In this document: positions 27,901 to 42,900 of the stretch, one piece after another
How positions within the stretch are numbered: position 1 is the first letter of the stretch
Layout of the letters: each line of letters starts with the position of its first letter
Source: Antedon mediterranea
Lineage: Eukaryota; Echinodermata; Crinoidea; Comatulida; Antedonidae
Reading direction: 5' to 3'
DNA length: 64,000 nucleotides
Assembly (NCBI RefSeq): GCF_964355755.1
Contig: NC_092676.1
Location: 20,628,288 to 20,692,287, forward strand
The notes under the pieces: generated by a model
What the model saw: the letters and a program-made list of their open reading frames with translations, nothing else
What the model was told of the DNA's origin: nothing
Database searches by the model: none
Program-made: the position numbers and the translations under genes

Positions 27901-30900
27901 CAAACACCTTACATCTTTACCGTTAACATTTACAGTACACAATGGTTTAGTATCTTTTGTTTTTATAACAAATAAAGTCTCAGAGTTATCAGTATCACTA
28001 TCAGAACTACTGTTCGTCGTGGTTTGATACACTTTTCTTGGTTTAGACTTTCTTGAGTGATTACTTGGTTTTTTTGACTGGCACACTACCGCAAAATGTC
28101 CAGATTTTCCGCAATTATGACATTTCTTGTTATTCACAACACTACAAGCTTTAGCTATGTGACCTGGTTTGCCACAACGATAACACGTCTTATCTCCTCC
28201 ACTCGAGCTCGAAGCACTACTACTGTAACTTTTCTTAGACTCCGCCCACTTTTTTCGGTTACCATCGCGACTTCGCGGCGGTTGTTTTGACTCATCGCGT
28301 ACGCGCCTTCGACGCTACTACCTTGTTGTTGTTGCGTGGTCTGTAATCTCGAAGCTTCCATTTGATGGGCCTGCGTGTCCGCTAGCTCATGTGCCCGTGC
28401 TATTTCTAACGCTTTGTCTAATGTTAATTTTTCCTCTCTAAGCAATCTAATTCTCAACTTCTTTGATCTACACTTTTCAATTATTTGATCTCTTATCATA
28501 TCTTTTTCTAGTTCAGTTTCGTACTCACATGTTTTTATCAATTTCTTCAGGCGTGTAGCAAAACTGTCCATCGTTTCCCCGTTCTCCTGCACAGCTTGTC
28601 GATAAACATGCCTTTCAAACGCAACATTTTTCTTCGGCAAAAAATAAGCATTTAGCGCTTCGATTGCTTTTTCATAAGTGTCATCTTCCTTTGTTAACGT
28701 TTCAAATAACTCCTGTACTCCTTCCCCTGCTGTATGTAATAATATAGCCTTCTTTTGCTGGATGTTTTTGACGTTGCTCGCAACTATGTACAACTCAAAA
28801 GATTTCCGCCATTTTTCCCAACGTTGTTCGAGGGCTTGGCTGTCCGTCGTATCAAAACCGGCAATTGGGCTTACCTGAAAAGCCATTCTATAAATTTATA
28901 CTCGTCGCCACTGTAAAGTTAGTTACCTCTGTAAGTTCCTATACACTTACTCTCTTAGTCGTCATAACAATGTAGTAATAACACGAGACGGGTTAACTCT
29001 ATTTAACACAAACAACGGTGCCTTTATTATCGATATGGCGTGCTCGCAGCACAACAAAACCGCACACACACTTTATGTGCTCTACAACCTTTGACCTCTC
29101 GGTCGCCGTGTCTATAGACACTACAGTAGGAAATCTAAGTTACTGGTATATCAGGGAAGAGTTAAATTTTACTCTTCCCTGGGTATATGAACGCTGTATT
29201 ACTAGTACTTGTTACAATTGTTTTATAAAATTGCGATTGCTTGATTTTATAGGTTATTTGTTACTACTTTTAATACAGTAGCTCTTTGACATTGCGTTTT
29301 ACACCAACAAATAAACACACAGCATACAGTATAAAATAGCTATCCATCAATATGCAAATGCTGTCATAGCGAAGTAACAGGTGAAGCCTATTTTCCATTA
29401 GCGAACATATTTGCATGAATGAATATATCTGAATTCTGATTGGTTGTGCATTTTTTCATGTCACAGATGTATGTAGGCATTTGTCAACTCTTTTGAATAA
29501 CGTGAATAAATTGGCCAAGTGGAAAACAGACTTAAGATAGCTATATTTGATGTACATTAACTAATAAACACACAACGAATAGTATACATACACCAATATA
29601 CAAATGATGTCAAAGCAAAGTAATTGAAAATATTCATTATTATTGTCGGTTTTTGTTACAGGATACTTTGGATACATTGAGACATCGTCTCCTCGTGTAG
29701 CTGGTGATATTGCACGGATACTCAGTCCCACTTATCCCGACACGCAAGGAGAATGTCTTCAGATGTGGTACCATATGTATGGAAGTGGTATTGGTACCAT
29801 GACTGTGTACTCTAAAGATCTTGTCACCAATATTGAGAGTGCTCCGCTTTGGACCAAGTCAGGTGTGAATCAAATTTGTTATTTTAAGTATCACACAAAA
29901 TACAGAACATTCTTATTCTTGTTTTTGAGTGAACACACCTGAGTAGACTTATAAATATCTAAGCTTGGTTATGTATAAGCACTGAAAGAACATGTCCATT
30001 CATTAATTATCATTATGTCCACATTGGAGGCAAAGTAATGTTTTCTCCCCTGTTTGTTGGTGGGTTTGTTTGTGAACAGCCTACAGGCCACATTTTTCAA
30101 ATCCTCTAGTTTATTACGATTATTATTATTTTTGTTTTTAGGTGACTTAAATGATCAGTGGCGCTTTACTCAAATATCTGTGTCAGCTGCACATCAATAT
30201 CAGATAATTATTGAAGGTGTGGTAGGCTCAAACTACCAGGGCGATATTGCCATTGATGATGTTGAGATTACCACTGGCTCCTGTGGACGCCCAGGTAGGG
30301 AAATTCTTCTTTCTTTTTTATCTTACATACTGAGTGAAAACATCATAGTTGAGAAATATTATAAAAGTTAATTATTTCATTTTCAGGCTTTTGTGATTTT
30401 GAATCGGATATGTGTGCTTGGACAAATGATAACTTTGATGACTGGGACTGGCTGCGTGCCAATGGTAATACACCAAGCTCTTATACAGGACCAACAACGG
30501 ATCATACCACTAATTCAGACCAAGGTACTGTATATCTATACTGTTAAACAGTCAATAAAGATTATATTATGCATACGGTTATGTTAAACGGTCATAGGAT
30601 TATTCACTCACTCACTCATCTTTACACACATTATATACACATTGTTGATAAGTGTGAATAGTAATATGAATGAAACAGTAATGCAGTAGTACTCCTTCAG
30701 GATTAATAAAATGTCCCCATAATAGGGGTGTCCCCTGAATAAGGTTGTAGTGTTAAAACATATATTGCCCCTCGTTCATTTTATTGGAAACTGTCCCGTC
30801 TATATCGATGTCCCTTGATTGCCCATGGAGCTGCTAATCTGATGAAGTACATTAATACAGAAAATAGTCCGCAACAATGTACAGAAATGTTGCAAAAATC

Positions 30901-33900
30901 CTATCTCTCATTAAGTAACTGGTGCTCAGACGAATAACTAGTTGTCCATACCTTAATTTGTCTAATATCACATTTTTTAAAGGATTCTATGTGTTTTTTG
31001 AGACATCACTCAGTGGCATGACGATTGGAGACAATGCTCAGCTGCTGAGTCAGCATCTTGACCCTACAGCTGTGTCTTGCGTTGATTTCTGGTATCACAT
31101 GTACGGTTCAACCATCGGCTCACTCAACGTGTATTCTGAGGATGATTCCCGTTTGAAAACGTTGCTCTGGAAACGCTCTGGTGATCAAGGCAATGTATGG
31201 ATACATGGAAACTTGGAAGTTATCAGTCCGCGAGAATTTCAGGTACAGTGTATAATTATGTCTATTACATGAGATTCCTACCTGTAGGGACACTACAATT
31301 GTCATTATTCACCCCTCTAAAAGAAAATAGAACAATCCCACACATAACATCATCCATATATTCCTTTCGAATTTCATTGTGTAAAAATCAACATTGGAAG
31401 AGAGTAAATTAGTTCAAATGAAAAGAAATTGTCATAGACTACCAACATTGCTTTTAATTTAGTGTAAAAGTCAATTTTGTGAGAACCCTACCTGTATAAT
31501 GACTACAATTGCAATACAGATAGGTATCTCACTCCTAACCCAGAAAAAACCACTGTTTAGTTTGTGTAGAAGATATATAGTTAAGAATTTTATTCAGGTG
31601 AATTTTTTCTACAGTATTTTCCTAGCTACTTGCTTTTGCTTGGTGAATGTCCAGGGAAATGGTTTTCGTAAGTGTAGCTTCAGAACAAAATTCAAAGGTT
31701 AAAATGATTGTATGGTAATCATATAAAATTTTTTTGAAACAGATTATATTTGAAGCCACCTATGCTGGCTCTTACACAGGCGATATTGCTTTAGATGACA
31801 TAGACATGGAAATTGGAACTTGCGATAGTCTTATTATACCAACTACTAGAGCTCCTACTCAGGCACCAATACCAACTCACAGTATGTAGACATTGGTAGA
31901 CATTGTACTGCAAATAAATTTCCATTATTGAGAAAATGGAGAAATAAATGAAGCCTTATTCACTTGTTCCATAATTTTAATCATGAAAATATGAAAAAAA
32001 CTATATCAACAAACAGCAAGTTATAGCATTGCTATTTAAATTGTTATTTTTTATTTTAATCAAATTACTTTTTTTCTTCAAAATACTGTGAATACTGTAG
32101 TATTCAAATGTATGTTTCTTACTGCAATGCCTAAGAACTCATTTGATCTTACATTTACCATAAAAACCGTATGCAAAAATCTTTTTTTTAATATTCAATA
32201 GTCTCCATAAATGTGACATTTTGAATAAAGCTTTGTCTACTATCAAACTAGTGTGACAAAAAAGTGTGATGTGCACAAATATGGTAGTGATATAACCAAA
32301 TATGGTAGTGATATGATGTCATCATGTCTATATAGGTGCACATCACATTTGTTTTGTCACATAAAGTTTGATAGTGTAGACAGAGCTTCAGTTCTCTTGA
32401 ACACAATAAGCAACATTATTATTTTTTGTTTATTTCTCCTTTAGCTCCAGGTATATTTGATTGTACGTTTGAAGCCAATATTTGCAGCAACTGGAAGCAA
32501 GATAAATCAACTGATAACTTTGATTGGACAAGACAGCGTGGCTCCACATCATCGGTAGACACTGGACCAGGGTTTGATCATACTACACTCAGCCCCAATG
32601 GTAAAATGTTACACAATACACAGTTGTTAATGTAAAAGTTTTAGTTTGGCTTGTTGGTTGTGGATTACATTGAGAAGCAACTAAATTAAATTAATGGAAA
32701 CTGAATATTACAATGAAGGAATATAGTAATGCAAGACGGATTCCAACAAAAAACCTTGTTGTGGGATTGCCTAAAAAGGGTGATGTGCCCAAATATGGTG
32801 GTGACATGCCCAAATATGGTAGTGATATGACATCATTATGTCCATTTATGGATACATCACATTTTTTGTCACATAAAGTTTGATAGTGTAGACAGAGCCT
32901 AAGATAAGATTAATATATTAACAATAGAAATAATGATACCTACAGCATTGTCATTTTTTTCAGTAATTTGCCTTTGGATTTAAATAAATATATATATATA
33001 AATAAATCCAAAGGCAAATAACTGAAAAATGACACTGCTGTGGGTATCAGTGGCTGGATCGCAATGGAGATACAAATTAAGCAATAAGGTATATTAAAAC
33101 AATAAATTAATACAGAAAAATTAGAAGAGCTTTCTAGCAACACTAGTCCTTCATCAGTGCAAATAAATGTATATATATAATACTGTACTTTTATTCCTGT
33201 CCACCCAGGCAGCACTTGCCAGCTTTATACTATGACGTTATCCAAATTCCTTCACTTGCACTGATGAAGGGCTAGTGTTGCCCGAAAGCTCTGGTAACTT
33301 TTCTGGCTGTTTACTTTATCGTTTTGATTTAGCTTTTCGCTTTTTATTTTTGTATCTCCATTGAGATCCAGCCACTGATACCCACAGCATTGTCATTTTT
33401 TTCAGTAATTTGCCTTTGGATTTATATAATACTGTACTTATACACATTGCTACTTTCTTTGTTGACTAGGATATTACATCTACATTGAGACAAGTGGTCA
33501 AACTAACAACCAGAAAGCAAGACTTATATCTGTCAACATTGACACCGCTAGCTACGGCATGTGTGTTACTTGGTGGTACCATATGTATGGTGCCAACATC
33601 AACAAGTTGAACATATACAGGAAAGATGCTAACACCAATGCCCTCGATCTTGAATGGCAGCGACAGGGTAACCAGGGCTTTCAGTGGAAGTATGCACAGG
33701 TCTTCATGAATGGTTCATTTGCAGTATGTTTAATTTTGCTTCTTTTTTTTCCAAATTCCAACTTCATCTATGGGCTTCATATAACCTCAGAAATGTGAAA
33801 AATATAACAATAAAAAATAATGATTTGCAGAGAAAAGAAAAACATTTAAGTTTTATGTTAAGTACTACTATAATTCTACACGAACTTGGTTATTCAAAAA

Positions 33901-36900
33901 TAACGTTTGAAATTCGTGTACCCAAATTTATAAGTAAAAACGTAAAATACTTTTAGATAATTAAGGACTAACTTCATGTAATGTAATGTACGAAAAACAT
34001 GCATGAAATTGATTACATTACAGGTTGTGTTTGAAGGAGTAGTTGGAACTAGCTATCAGGGTGACATTTCAGTAGATGACATCTACCTTACTGATGGTGA
34101 CTGCCCATCACCAGGTATGTCTTTTATATTTGATGTCCAAGGGACAGAGACTCAAAAGAAAAATTACTATGGTGCCTGGACTGTTTCATTTTCCTTTTTG
34201 TATTGGGTATTATGACATTTGTATTATATACAAATAGGTATCTCACAAAATAGACTAAATATTGAATTGTAAACTTTTATTTAGCCATTTGTGATTTTGA
34301 ACATGGTAATGATGTCTGTGGATACAGTCAAGATAAGAAGGATAATTTTGATTGGACCCTTGCAAGTGGTTCAACCGGTAGCAGTGGGACTGGACCATCC
34401 AATGACCACACATACGGCACGTCCGCCGGTCATTACATGTACATCGAGTCTTCTTCACCACGAACATTTGGTGATAAGGCACTCATAAGATCATTGGAAT
34501 ATCCATCAACGTACGGTCAGTGTCTGCGGTTCTGGTATCACATGACTGGAGATAATATGGGAGCATTGAAGGTTTACGCAGAAATGTTAGGTGATAAGGG
34601 AACGGCAATCTGGTCACGAACCTTTGCAAGCCCAGACTTTTGGAGGTTGACAGAAGTTAGTGTAGTGGCTCAATACCCATACAGAGTAAGTGTGTTTATA
34701 GTTCAAATAGAATAAAAGATAAACATTTTTTAATCTATAGTGCAAAAAAATGCAGTACTTTACTCAAAGCTATATCTTTATCAACTAACTGCTTGTGATC
34801 GAAAGTTCAGAGTGTACAAAAAGTGTTTTAATAAGTCGAATAGTCTATAGAGATTTGCCTATTTTTGATAATTAGAAATTGCCCTTTATTCAGTAATCTG
34901 GTATATCAGGTAGTTTCCAATGTTTTCTTACTTGTGTTTCTTGTGTATTATATATCTTAACATATGACAATTGTTATTGTAGATTGTGTTTGAAGGTATT
35001 GTTGGTAATGGTTGGTCAGGTGACATAGCCATCGATGACATCTACATAAAAAATGGCATTTGCAATCAACCAGGAACATGTGACTTTGAGACAGACATGT
35101 GCACATACTTTAATGTACCATTTGATGATTTTGATTGGTTGAGAAACAGTGGGGCGACTGGCAGTGTGACAACTGGACCAACAAATGATCACACACTTGG
35201 AACACCTTTTGGTGAGATTTGTTGCATTGCCCCCACAAAAACATGAACAATTAAAAATCAGATTTTGAATAGGCCATTTTGTAATTTTAATGAATCTTTA
35301 ATAATAATGGTAAATTCTTTTTATGTTTTAAAAATTAAGCGATTAAGTGAGGAGTGAAATGTGGAATTGTTTTTCTCTCCATTTAAATAAATATTTATTT
35401 TCTTTGAAGTAACAAAATAAGAGATACAGTAGAACTCCTATTACAGAGAAACTTTCCGGACCCAACAAATTATCCCCTGAATAGGGGTGTCCGCTGAATA
35501 TAAAAGTCACTCAGTCCACTCACCTGTCAATGAGTTAAAATACTAGGGTGGATAAGGTGGCGTGTAGAAAGGAAATGGCCACCCTGCCACATAATGCCTA
35601 GGCTTATTACAAGTAGCTCCTAACCGCTCATTCATTCAGAATGAATACAGGTCGACCTTTACCTTTATTGTAACATGTGTACATATTTAATGTATTTATC
35701 TTTAGGCTACTATGTTTTCATTGAGGCTTCAAGCCCACGAGTGATCGGAGAACAGGCATGGCTTGTGTCTGAATCTTTCCCAGTAAATCAGGATTTCTGT
35801 TTGTCCTTCTGGTATCACATGTATGGTGCGGATGCTGGTACTTTCAATGTTTACCTGCAGACAGCCATCATTGACCCATCAGGCTGGGAGCTTAAGTGGA
35901 CACTTAGTGGTGATCAGGGTGACTATTGGCAGCATGCACTTGTTGATGTTAAGAGCACAACAACCGTGTTTGAGGTAGACTTTCTTTTTTTCCTATTTTA
36001 GCTTTTATAATTACGCAGTGGCTACACCTAGACTAGGCATAAATGCACTTGCTATACAGCCCTCAAAGCCTAATAAAAAAAACATCCCTCTTGGCAAATG
36101 GTGAGGAAAGATGTAAAAAAATATACCAATGGGTTTTAGACCCTTGCCCAATGCCATAGCATAGCATTGCGAGACCTACACAGGTTTACAACATTAATGG
36201 TATTACATTGTATGAAATCATAATTCATTTGTCTACTGTAGGTTGTGTTTGAGGGAGTAATTGGCAGAAGTTACCTCGGTGATTTGGCTCTAGATGACAC
36301 ACAACTGTATGTCGGAACATGTGGAGCACCTACTGATCCACCACCCTGTGTTTTCCAGTGTAAAAACAAGAACTGTCTCACTGATAAAACATTAGTGTGT
36401 AACTTTATTGATGATTGTAATGATGGTAGTGATGAAATTGACTGTGGTACGTAAATATAAATAAACAATATGCATACCTAGAAAAGTTTTAATAACTACT
36501 TGTTTGTTATTTGCTTATAAAGCTGAAACAGCTTATATCCAATTAACAAGCAATAAGTTACAGTGCACAAAAAATATCAATTGTGAGACACAATATGCTG
36601 TACATACCAAGAAATTTAGGTAAAGAAGTTTAGATAACCATATCGTTGCAGTAATTATAACATTGGGCAACATCTTAAATGGCTCAGTTTTGTTGGTTGA
36701 AAAAACTTCCATCAACCTCTACACATAAAAAAATGTGTTTCTTTTGTTATTGTAGGTACTTGTACATTTGAGGGTGGACAGTGTGGGTGGAAATCTCTTG
36801 ACACAGGCACATTCGAATGGGACATGGGTCAAGGTTCAACCCCATCTGCCAATACTGGACCATCAAGAGATCACACACTTGGAAGTCCCAATGGTATGTA

Positions 36901-39900
36901 CCATTTTAATGAATCTTATTCGATGAACGATTATCACTTTTTGCCTGCTTGTGCAGTGGTTTTAATGATTTTTTAAAATGATTGTTATATCTTCGGTTTA
37001 GTGGTACTTCTTCGTTTATTTGAATATTTTTTTTTAATTGCATATACATTTTAGTACTTTTTACTTTTTTGTATTATAAAATGTTACAGTTTCAGCCTTC
37101 CAGCTATTTGTGGCATTGTTCGTCCTTTTTTCACAATAAATATACCTGGAATAAATTATTATGATTTTTAAATTTTTACTACAGGCCACTTCATGTATGT
37201 TGATGCAAGTACAGGCTCCAGCTATTCTAAAGCTATCCTGCTATCTCCAGACTTAAATGATGCTTATGCAACCTGTATGCTGGACTTCTGGTATCATATG
37301 TATGGCTCAGGTCAGTATTCCTATGGCTAATTTACCAGTATAATGATATTGTAGCTTGAGGAAAATGTCATTTATGGGAGATGTTTATTACGGTGCATGG
37401 ACTATACCCTTTTTTAGGGTGTCCATATTTTTTCATATTTTGGGGAATAGGCCTAATGACATATGTAGAGTAGATATCTCACTCATAGACTGTTTGTGTA
37501 CATTTTCACTTTTATGTATATGTTACTAATTCAAAGATGAATTATATTTTTAGATATTGGAGATCTTGCAGTATATCTTCGAAGTGGAAACACAAAAACC
37601 TTAATGATATATCTCACAGAAGATGAAGGGGACCAATGGAATAACATGCAGTTGGGTATTGGTAGAGTATCAACCACTTTCACGGTAAGACTTCTTATTA
37701 AATCCTACTTGAATTGGCCAAAAACTTGATTTACTCCATAATAGATATTACACCTTTTATGTAAATCTTTTGTTAATTGGTATTTTTATTAAAATTTATA
37801 GATTCAATTTGAGGCTAGACGATCTTACACCACTCTTGGTGATATTGCCATTGACGATGTGAGTTTCAAGAACTGCAATTTACCACGTAAGTTTTGTACG
37901 CACTATTAGATCCAAAACAATGGAAAAGTAAAATTTATAAAAATATTTACATATACACTACTCTCAGTAAAAAAGGCTGCATACACACAACACAATACTT
38001 CTACATTAACGATTTAGAATACTACTTTTTGGATTAAAATCAATTACTAATTATTTGTTTCAACAGCCGTTCAAAGCAACTGTGGAGCAGGTCAAACTCA
38101 ATGTTCCCGTGGAAGCTGTGTCAATAATGATCGTCTTTGTGATTTGACTGATGACTGTGGTGATCGTAGTGATGAAGCTTCTTGCTGTAAGTTTGCCATT
38201 GAATACCTACAGAAATATTTTAAAATCAATATTTTTTTACCCAATTTTTGTTTAGTTGATGGTTAAGGCATGGAGCTGTAAAACATAGCCAGCTATAGTA
38301 TGGCATAGCTTCCACATACATTGAGAATAGTTCTGGTGGTAGAAACTGGCATAGCTTCCTCCAGGCATACCTTGAGAATAGGTAGAAGAGTCTTACTGGA
38401 TAGGACTGGAGGTCCAGTTTGCACTTAAAAATCCCAATACATCTTTCGGAAGAGAGTACATCTCAGCTCCGTCTATAAAAGGCTGAAGGAATGTTGACCC
38501 CAGATCCATACAGCCAACTACAATATCGTTGAGACTGTCTCAGATGCGTTCGCTTGATATTATCAATATTTATTTTTGCAGCAAATTACGATATGTGTGA
38601 CTTTGAACAAGGTTTTTGTACATGGCAGCAACTGCTTAATGATGAACTTGATTGGTATGGATACACTGGTATTACACCTACCGATTACACAGGGCCTACA
38701 CGTGATCATACTACAGGCTTAGAATCTGGTAGATATCTGTACTTGGAAACATCATCACCTCGAAAGCAGGGTGATCGTGCTAGGATAGGAAGCATGAACT
38801 TCAGAGCCACTAGTTCTGGCAACTGTATGGTATGGACTTCTTGTTACTACTAAAAGAAACTTTATAATTACAACAATTTCAATAACAATAGTACATTCTT
38901 ACTCCTGGGGAAGATTGAAGTATATTGATCGAAACGTTGAAAAACTCAACAGTTTTTTCAGAACTATATACATGCTGTACAATAATACAGTAATTAAATT
39001 GCGTAAATATTACAACTTTTTTATTATTTTATACTTTTTTTTCTGTAGCTTCGATTTTACTACCACATGTATGGACAAAACATAGGAACATTAAGCGTAT
39101 ACACCCGTACTGCCATTAATGGACCTTTGACCTTAGAATGGTCCAAGTCAGGAAACCTTGGTGACTACTATGAACGTGGTGAAATAGTTTTTATAAAGTC
39201 GCAGGCTTTCCAGGTTATAATAGAATCAACAGTTGGTGATGGTATATATGGAGATATAGCAATTGACGACACATCATTTACTACTGATTGTGTACGGTCC
39301 AACAACAATTTGCCTACCATACCGACAGGTAGCCCCACGACACCAGCAACCACAGCACCACCATGTGGCACCGGTTTGTTCGCTTGTACAGATGGTACTT
39401 GTATTGATGTGCAGAAGAAATGTGATGGTGTTGATGATTGTTCCGATGGTTCTGATGAATCTGAATGTGGTAAATATTGTACACCTCTATATAGCCACCA
39501 TTTAAATGTTTAGTACATTAAATCCCTTATTTGGGATACCCATATTCAGGGCACACCCCGATTTAGATGATAATTTGCCATAAAATGAATGTTGGGACAT
39601 ATATGTTTTAACACTGCAGGCTATTTGAGGACACACTTATTTAAAGCTCAGGTACAGGCAATAATTTTTAATAACATTTTTGGTTAATTGTACATAAATC
39701 AAATATTTGTAACAGAAATCAAGACGAAAAAACATGAATTTCCCTTAATATGGTCAAATACAAAATTTGGCAAAATTCTTCCATAAAAACCAGGAAGAAT
39801 TTTTTTCAGTAGTTCGGTAGTTAACCTAATGTAATAACATGTCTGGTGACTCCCTAGAAGGTGAAAAAAGATGGTGGATATACGGTGGATAATTTTTGCT

Positions 39901-42900
39901 ATAGCATGAAAATAAAAATCTGAAGTTGAATAAAAATGTAATATTCAAGTTATATTACCTATATTTAGTCATCTGATATCATTTTTTACCACATTGTTTA
40001 GTTTTCATAGCTTTTTAAAATGCCTCTCTATTTACAAAATTTGTGTACAAAAAATAGAGATTTTACTGTGTAATTTGAACTATCCCCCCACTGATAAGAA
40101 AGAGCTTATTTTCAACAAGTTCGTGTAACACAAATAAAATCCCAAAAATTATGAAACATAGGGGAAACTATAGATCGATAATTATTGGAATGTATGATCA
40201 ATAGAACTTTTTTGCCCGCACCTGGCCTTTAAAGTGGATGTAAAGGTGTCCCATTAATAGGGGTTCTATTGTAATATTAGTGAATTTTCTACGTATAGTA
40301 TTATGTGAAAACATTTTTTAATATGAAATAAAATTTATTCTACCAAGGCACCTGTACCTTTGAATCTGGTCAGTGTGGATGGACTGGTCTAAGCAATGGA
40401 CGTTACAAGTGGGAACGACACACAAGCAACTCGGCAACTGGCCCCTACAACCCTCCCAATGACCACACATTGGGCACTGCTGCTGGATGGTACATGTATG
40501 TTGACAGTACAACTGGTTCTTTCTTAACAACTGCAATATTGCTTGCCCCAGATTTGGGTGATGTTGGACCAAAGTAAGTTATTAAATCAAGGAATCGTTT
40601 TTTATCTGTATTACAAGTGTTCAGAGTTTATAGCCTGTCCCTACCACAGTACCAGAAATGTTTATTGGCCATAAAAGTGTGCCATTATCAAAACTTCATA
40701 AAAATTGTTCATATTGTTTTTTTTTTTTTAAGTAATAATGCATAATACCTTTTTTTAAAAATTTAGCTTATAGTATTATATTAGATTTAACTTCATATTA
40801 CTTTGTAAATTAAATATTCTCAGTTCATTTTTATTAAACGAAAATTTCAATTTTATTGAATTTTATTATTTAAAGGTGTGAAATGGACTTTTGGTACCAC
40901 ATGCGAGGTAGTAACGTTGGCACATTGGTTGCTGTTGTCTATGAGGGCCTAATTCCACAGTCTCTGGTCACAAAGATTGGAGATCAAGGTAACCAATGGA
41001 ACTCAGCCACCTTAATTGTTGGACAAAGAACTGCTGGCAATTATGTGGTAAGTCATAGAGCGTTTTATATGTAAAATGTTGTTCAGTCCAATCGCCTAAT
41101 ACCGGATACCCTTGAGATGGCTTAATGTGTCTGATTTTTCAGATAGCATTCCAAATGTGTTTTTAATGGTAACGGAGAATTTAGGACCACCTTTAAAACA
41201 GAAACAGTTTCCAGTTTTCAGAGAGTCTAGTATTGGGAGAGTTGACTGTATTAACAAAACACAATAGTTTAATGAAATCAAGTGATTATTATAAGCTATT
41301 ATTACAATAGTGTTTACTTGTTTTTCACTATTATATCAAATTTAAATTGGTGTCTTGATATTATTATTTTATTCAGATTCGATTTGAAGCAACACCAGGC
41401 TCTGATTTCCAAGACTCTAATGCATTGACTGACATGGCCATTGATGATGTAGTATTCACTAACTGTATTGGATTCCAGTCAGGTAAGTAGTAGACATGGA
41501 TTATACAACATGTAAAGCTCTGTCTACACTATCAAATTGGTTGTAACAAAAACATGTGATGTGCCCATATATGGACATGATGATGTTGTATCACTACCAT
41601 GGGCATATCACTACCATATTTGGGCACATCATACTTTTTTGTCAAACTATAGTTTGATACTATAGACAGGGCTTTACTGTTGATCGGTATACATGATGAT
41701 TCAGCCAAAGTTATAGTTGCAAAATGCACAAGGATTGTATAACATTCCAGAAGGATAAACACTTTATTTAAACAAATTTTGCTTTCTTTCGTTGATTTAT
41801 AAATCTTACCTTTTTCTTGTATTAGATCTCACCTGCACATTTGAAGGTAATGGGAATGGAAACATTTGTGGATGGAAGCAAGATCTTACAGATGACTTCA
41901 ACTGGAGTCTTCAGAAAGGAAGCACAGGCTCTGTGAACACTGGTCCACAATTTGATCACACTACTGGAAAAGGTAAATATACATTTTGTGTAGCATCTTT
42001 GACATGTGTTTCCAAACTTACATAAATTATGTATGAGAATGTATCAACGTTTGGTTGTTATGTTGCAACCATCTTCTGGAAAATTCTGAATTTCAGAACA
42101 ATTCATTATTTTTATAATATGCCGCACATCTATACCATTTCATGGTTGTTACCATTTCTATTCATTTATATCTAAGAGACTTTTTCTTCTTTTATTAGGT
42201 TACTATGTGTACATTGAGACATCATCACCAAGGGTTAGTGGAGACTCTGCCATACTAAAGTCTGGAGATCTTGCACCTACTTCTAACAACTACTGCTTAG
42301 AGTTTTGGTATCATATGTTTGGCCCAGATGTTGCTAATCTAAATGTTTACCTGAAGATTGCCGGAGTTAAAAATCTGGTAAGTGAGCTAGTTATGTCATT
42401 TCGTTGTAGAGTGTGTGGCGAAAGCTTTGAGAATTATGATAGGATAATTAAAAATTAAAATATTATTTAAACTTTATATTTATTATGTAGATTTGGACAA
42501 AAACGGGAACACAAGCAAATGAATGGCGAATAGCCCACGAAACTGTTTCTAGTGCATTAAACTACGAGATCATCTTTGAAGCCTTCGTTGGCAAATCATT
42601 TGGAGGGGACATTGCTCTCGATGACATCTCATATTTATCAGGAGATTGTCCTGCATCATGTAAGTTAGCCAAATGCAGTTCTTCGCAGTATCAATTTGAC
42701 CTCTAATATATTTTATGGTACAGTACTGAAAATGTAGTAACCTTTACTTAATTAAACATTTATTTGATTCTCAGCTGTTTGTGATTTTGAGGCCGATTTC
42801 TGTGAATGGACTAATGCCAAAGATGACACTATTGGTTTTGATTGGCAGCGTGATTCTGATGGTACACCATCCGTTGGTACTGGTCCAGAGGTTGACCATA

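Larger units (their letters stand above)
24728..29125 (-). mobile_element. Intact Ty3/gypsy-type (mag-like) LTR retrotransposon
   Basis: A 4,398-bp element with two 214-bp LTRs that look identical by eye, flanked by 5-bp GTAGG duplications (24723-24727 and 29126-29130). Gag and pol read leftward, opposite to the host gene. Domain order in pol is protease, RT, RNase H, integrase, as in Metaviridae. Identical LTRs and open frames indicate a recent insertion. It has no envelope-like ORF. The insertion lies five bases inside the first intron of MAM15. Confidence 0.96.
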
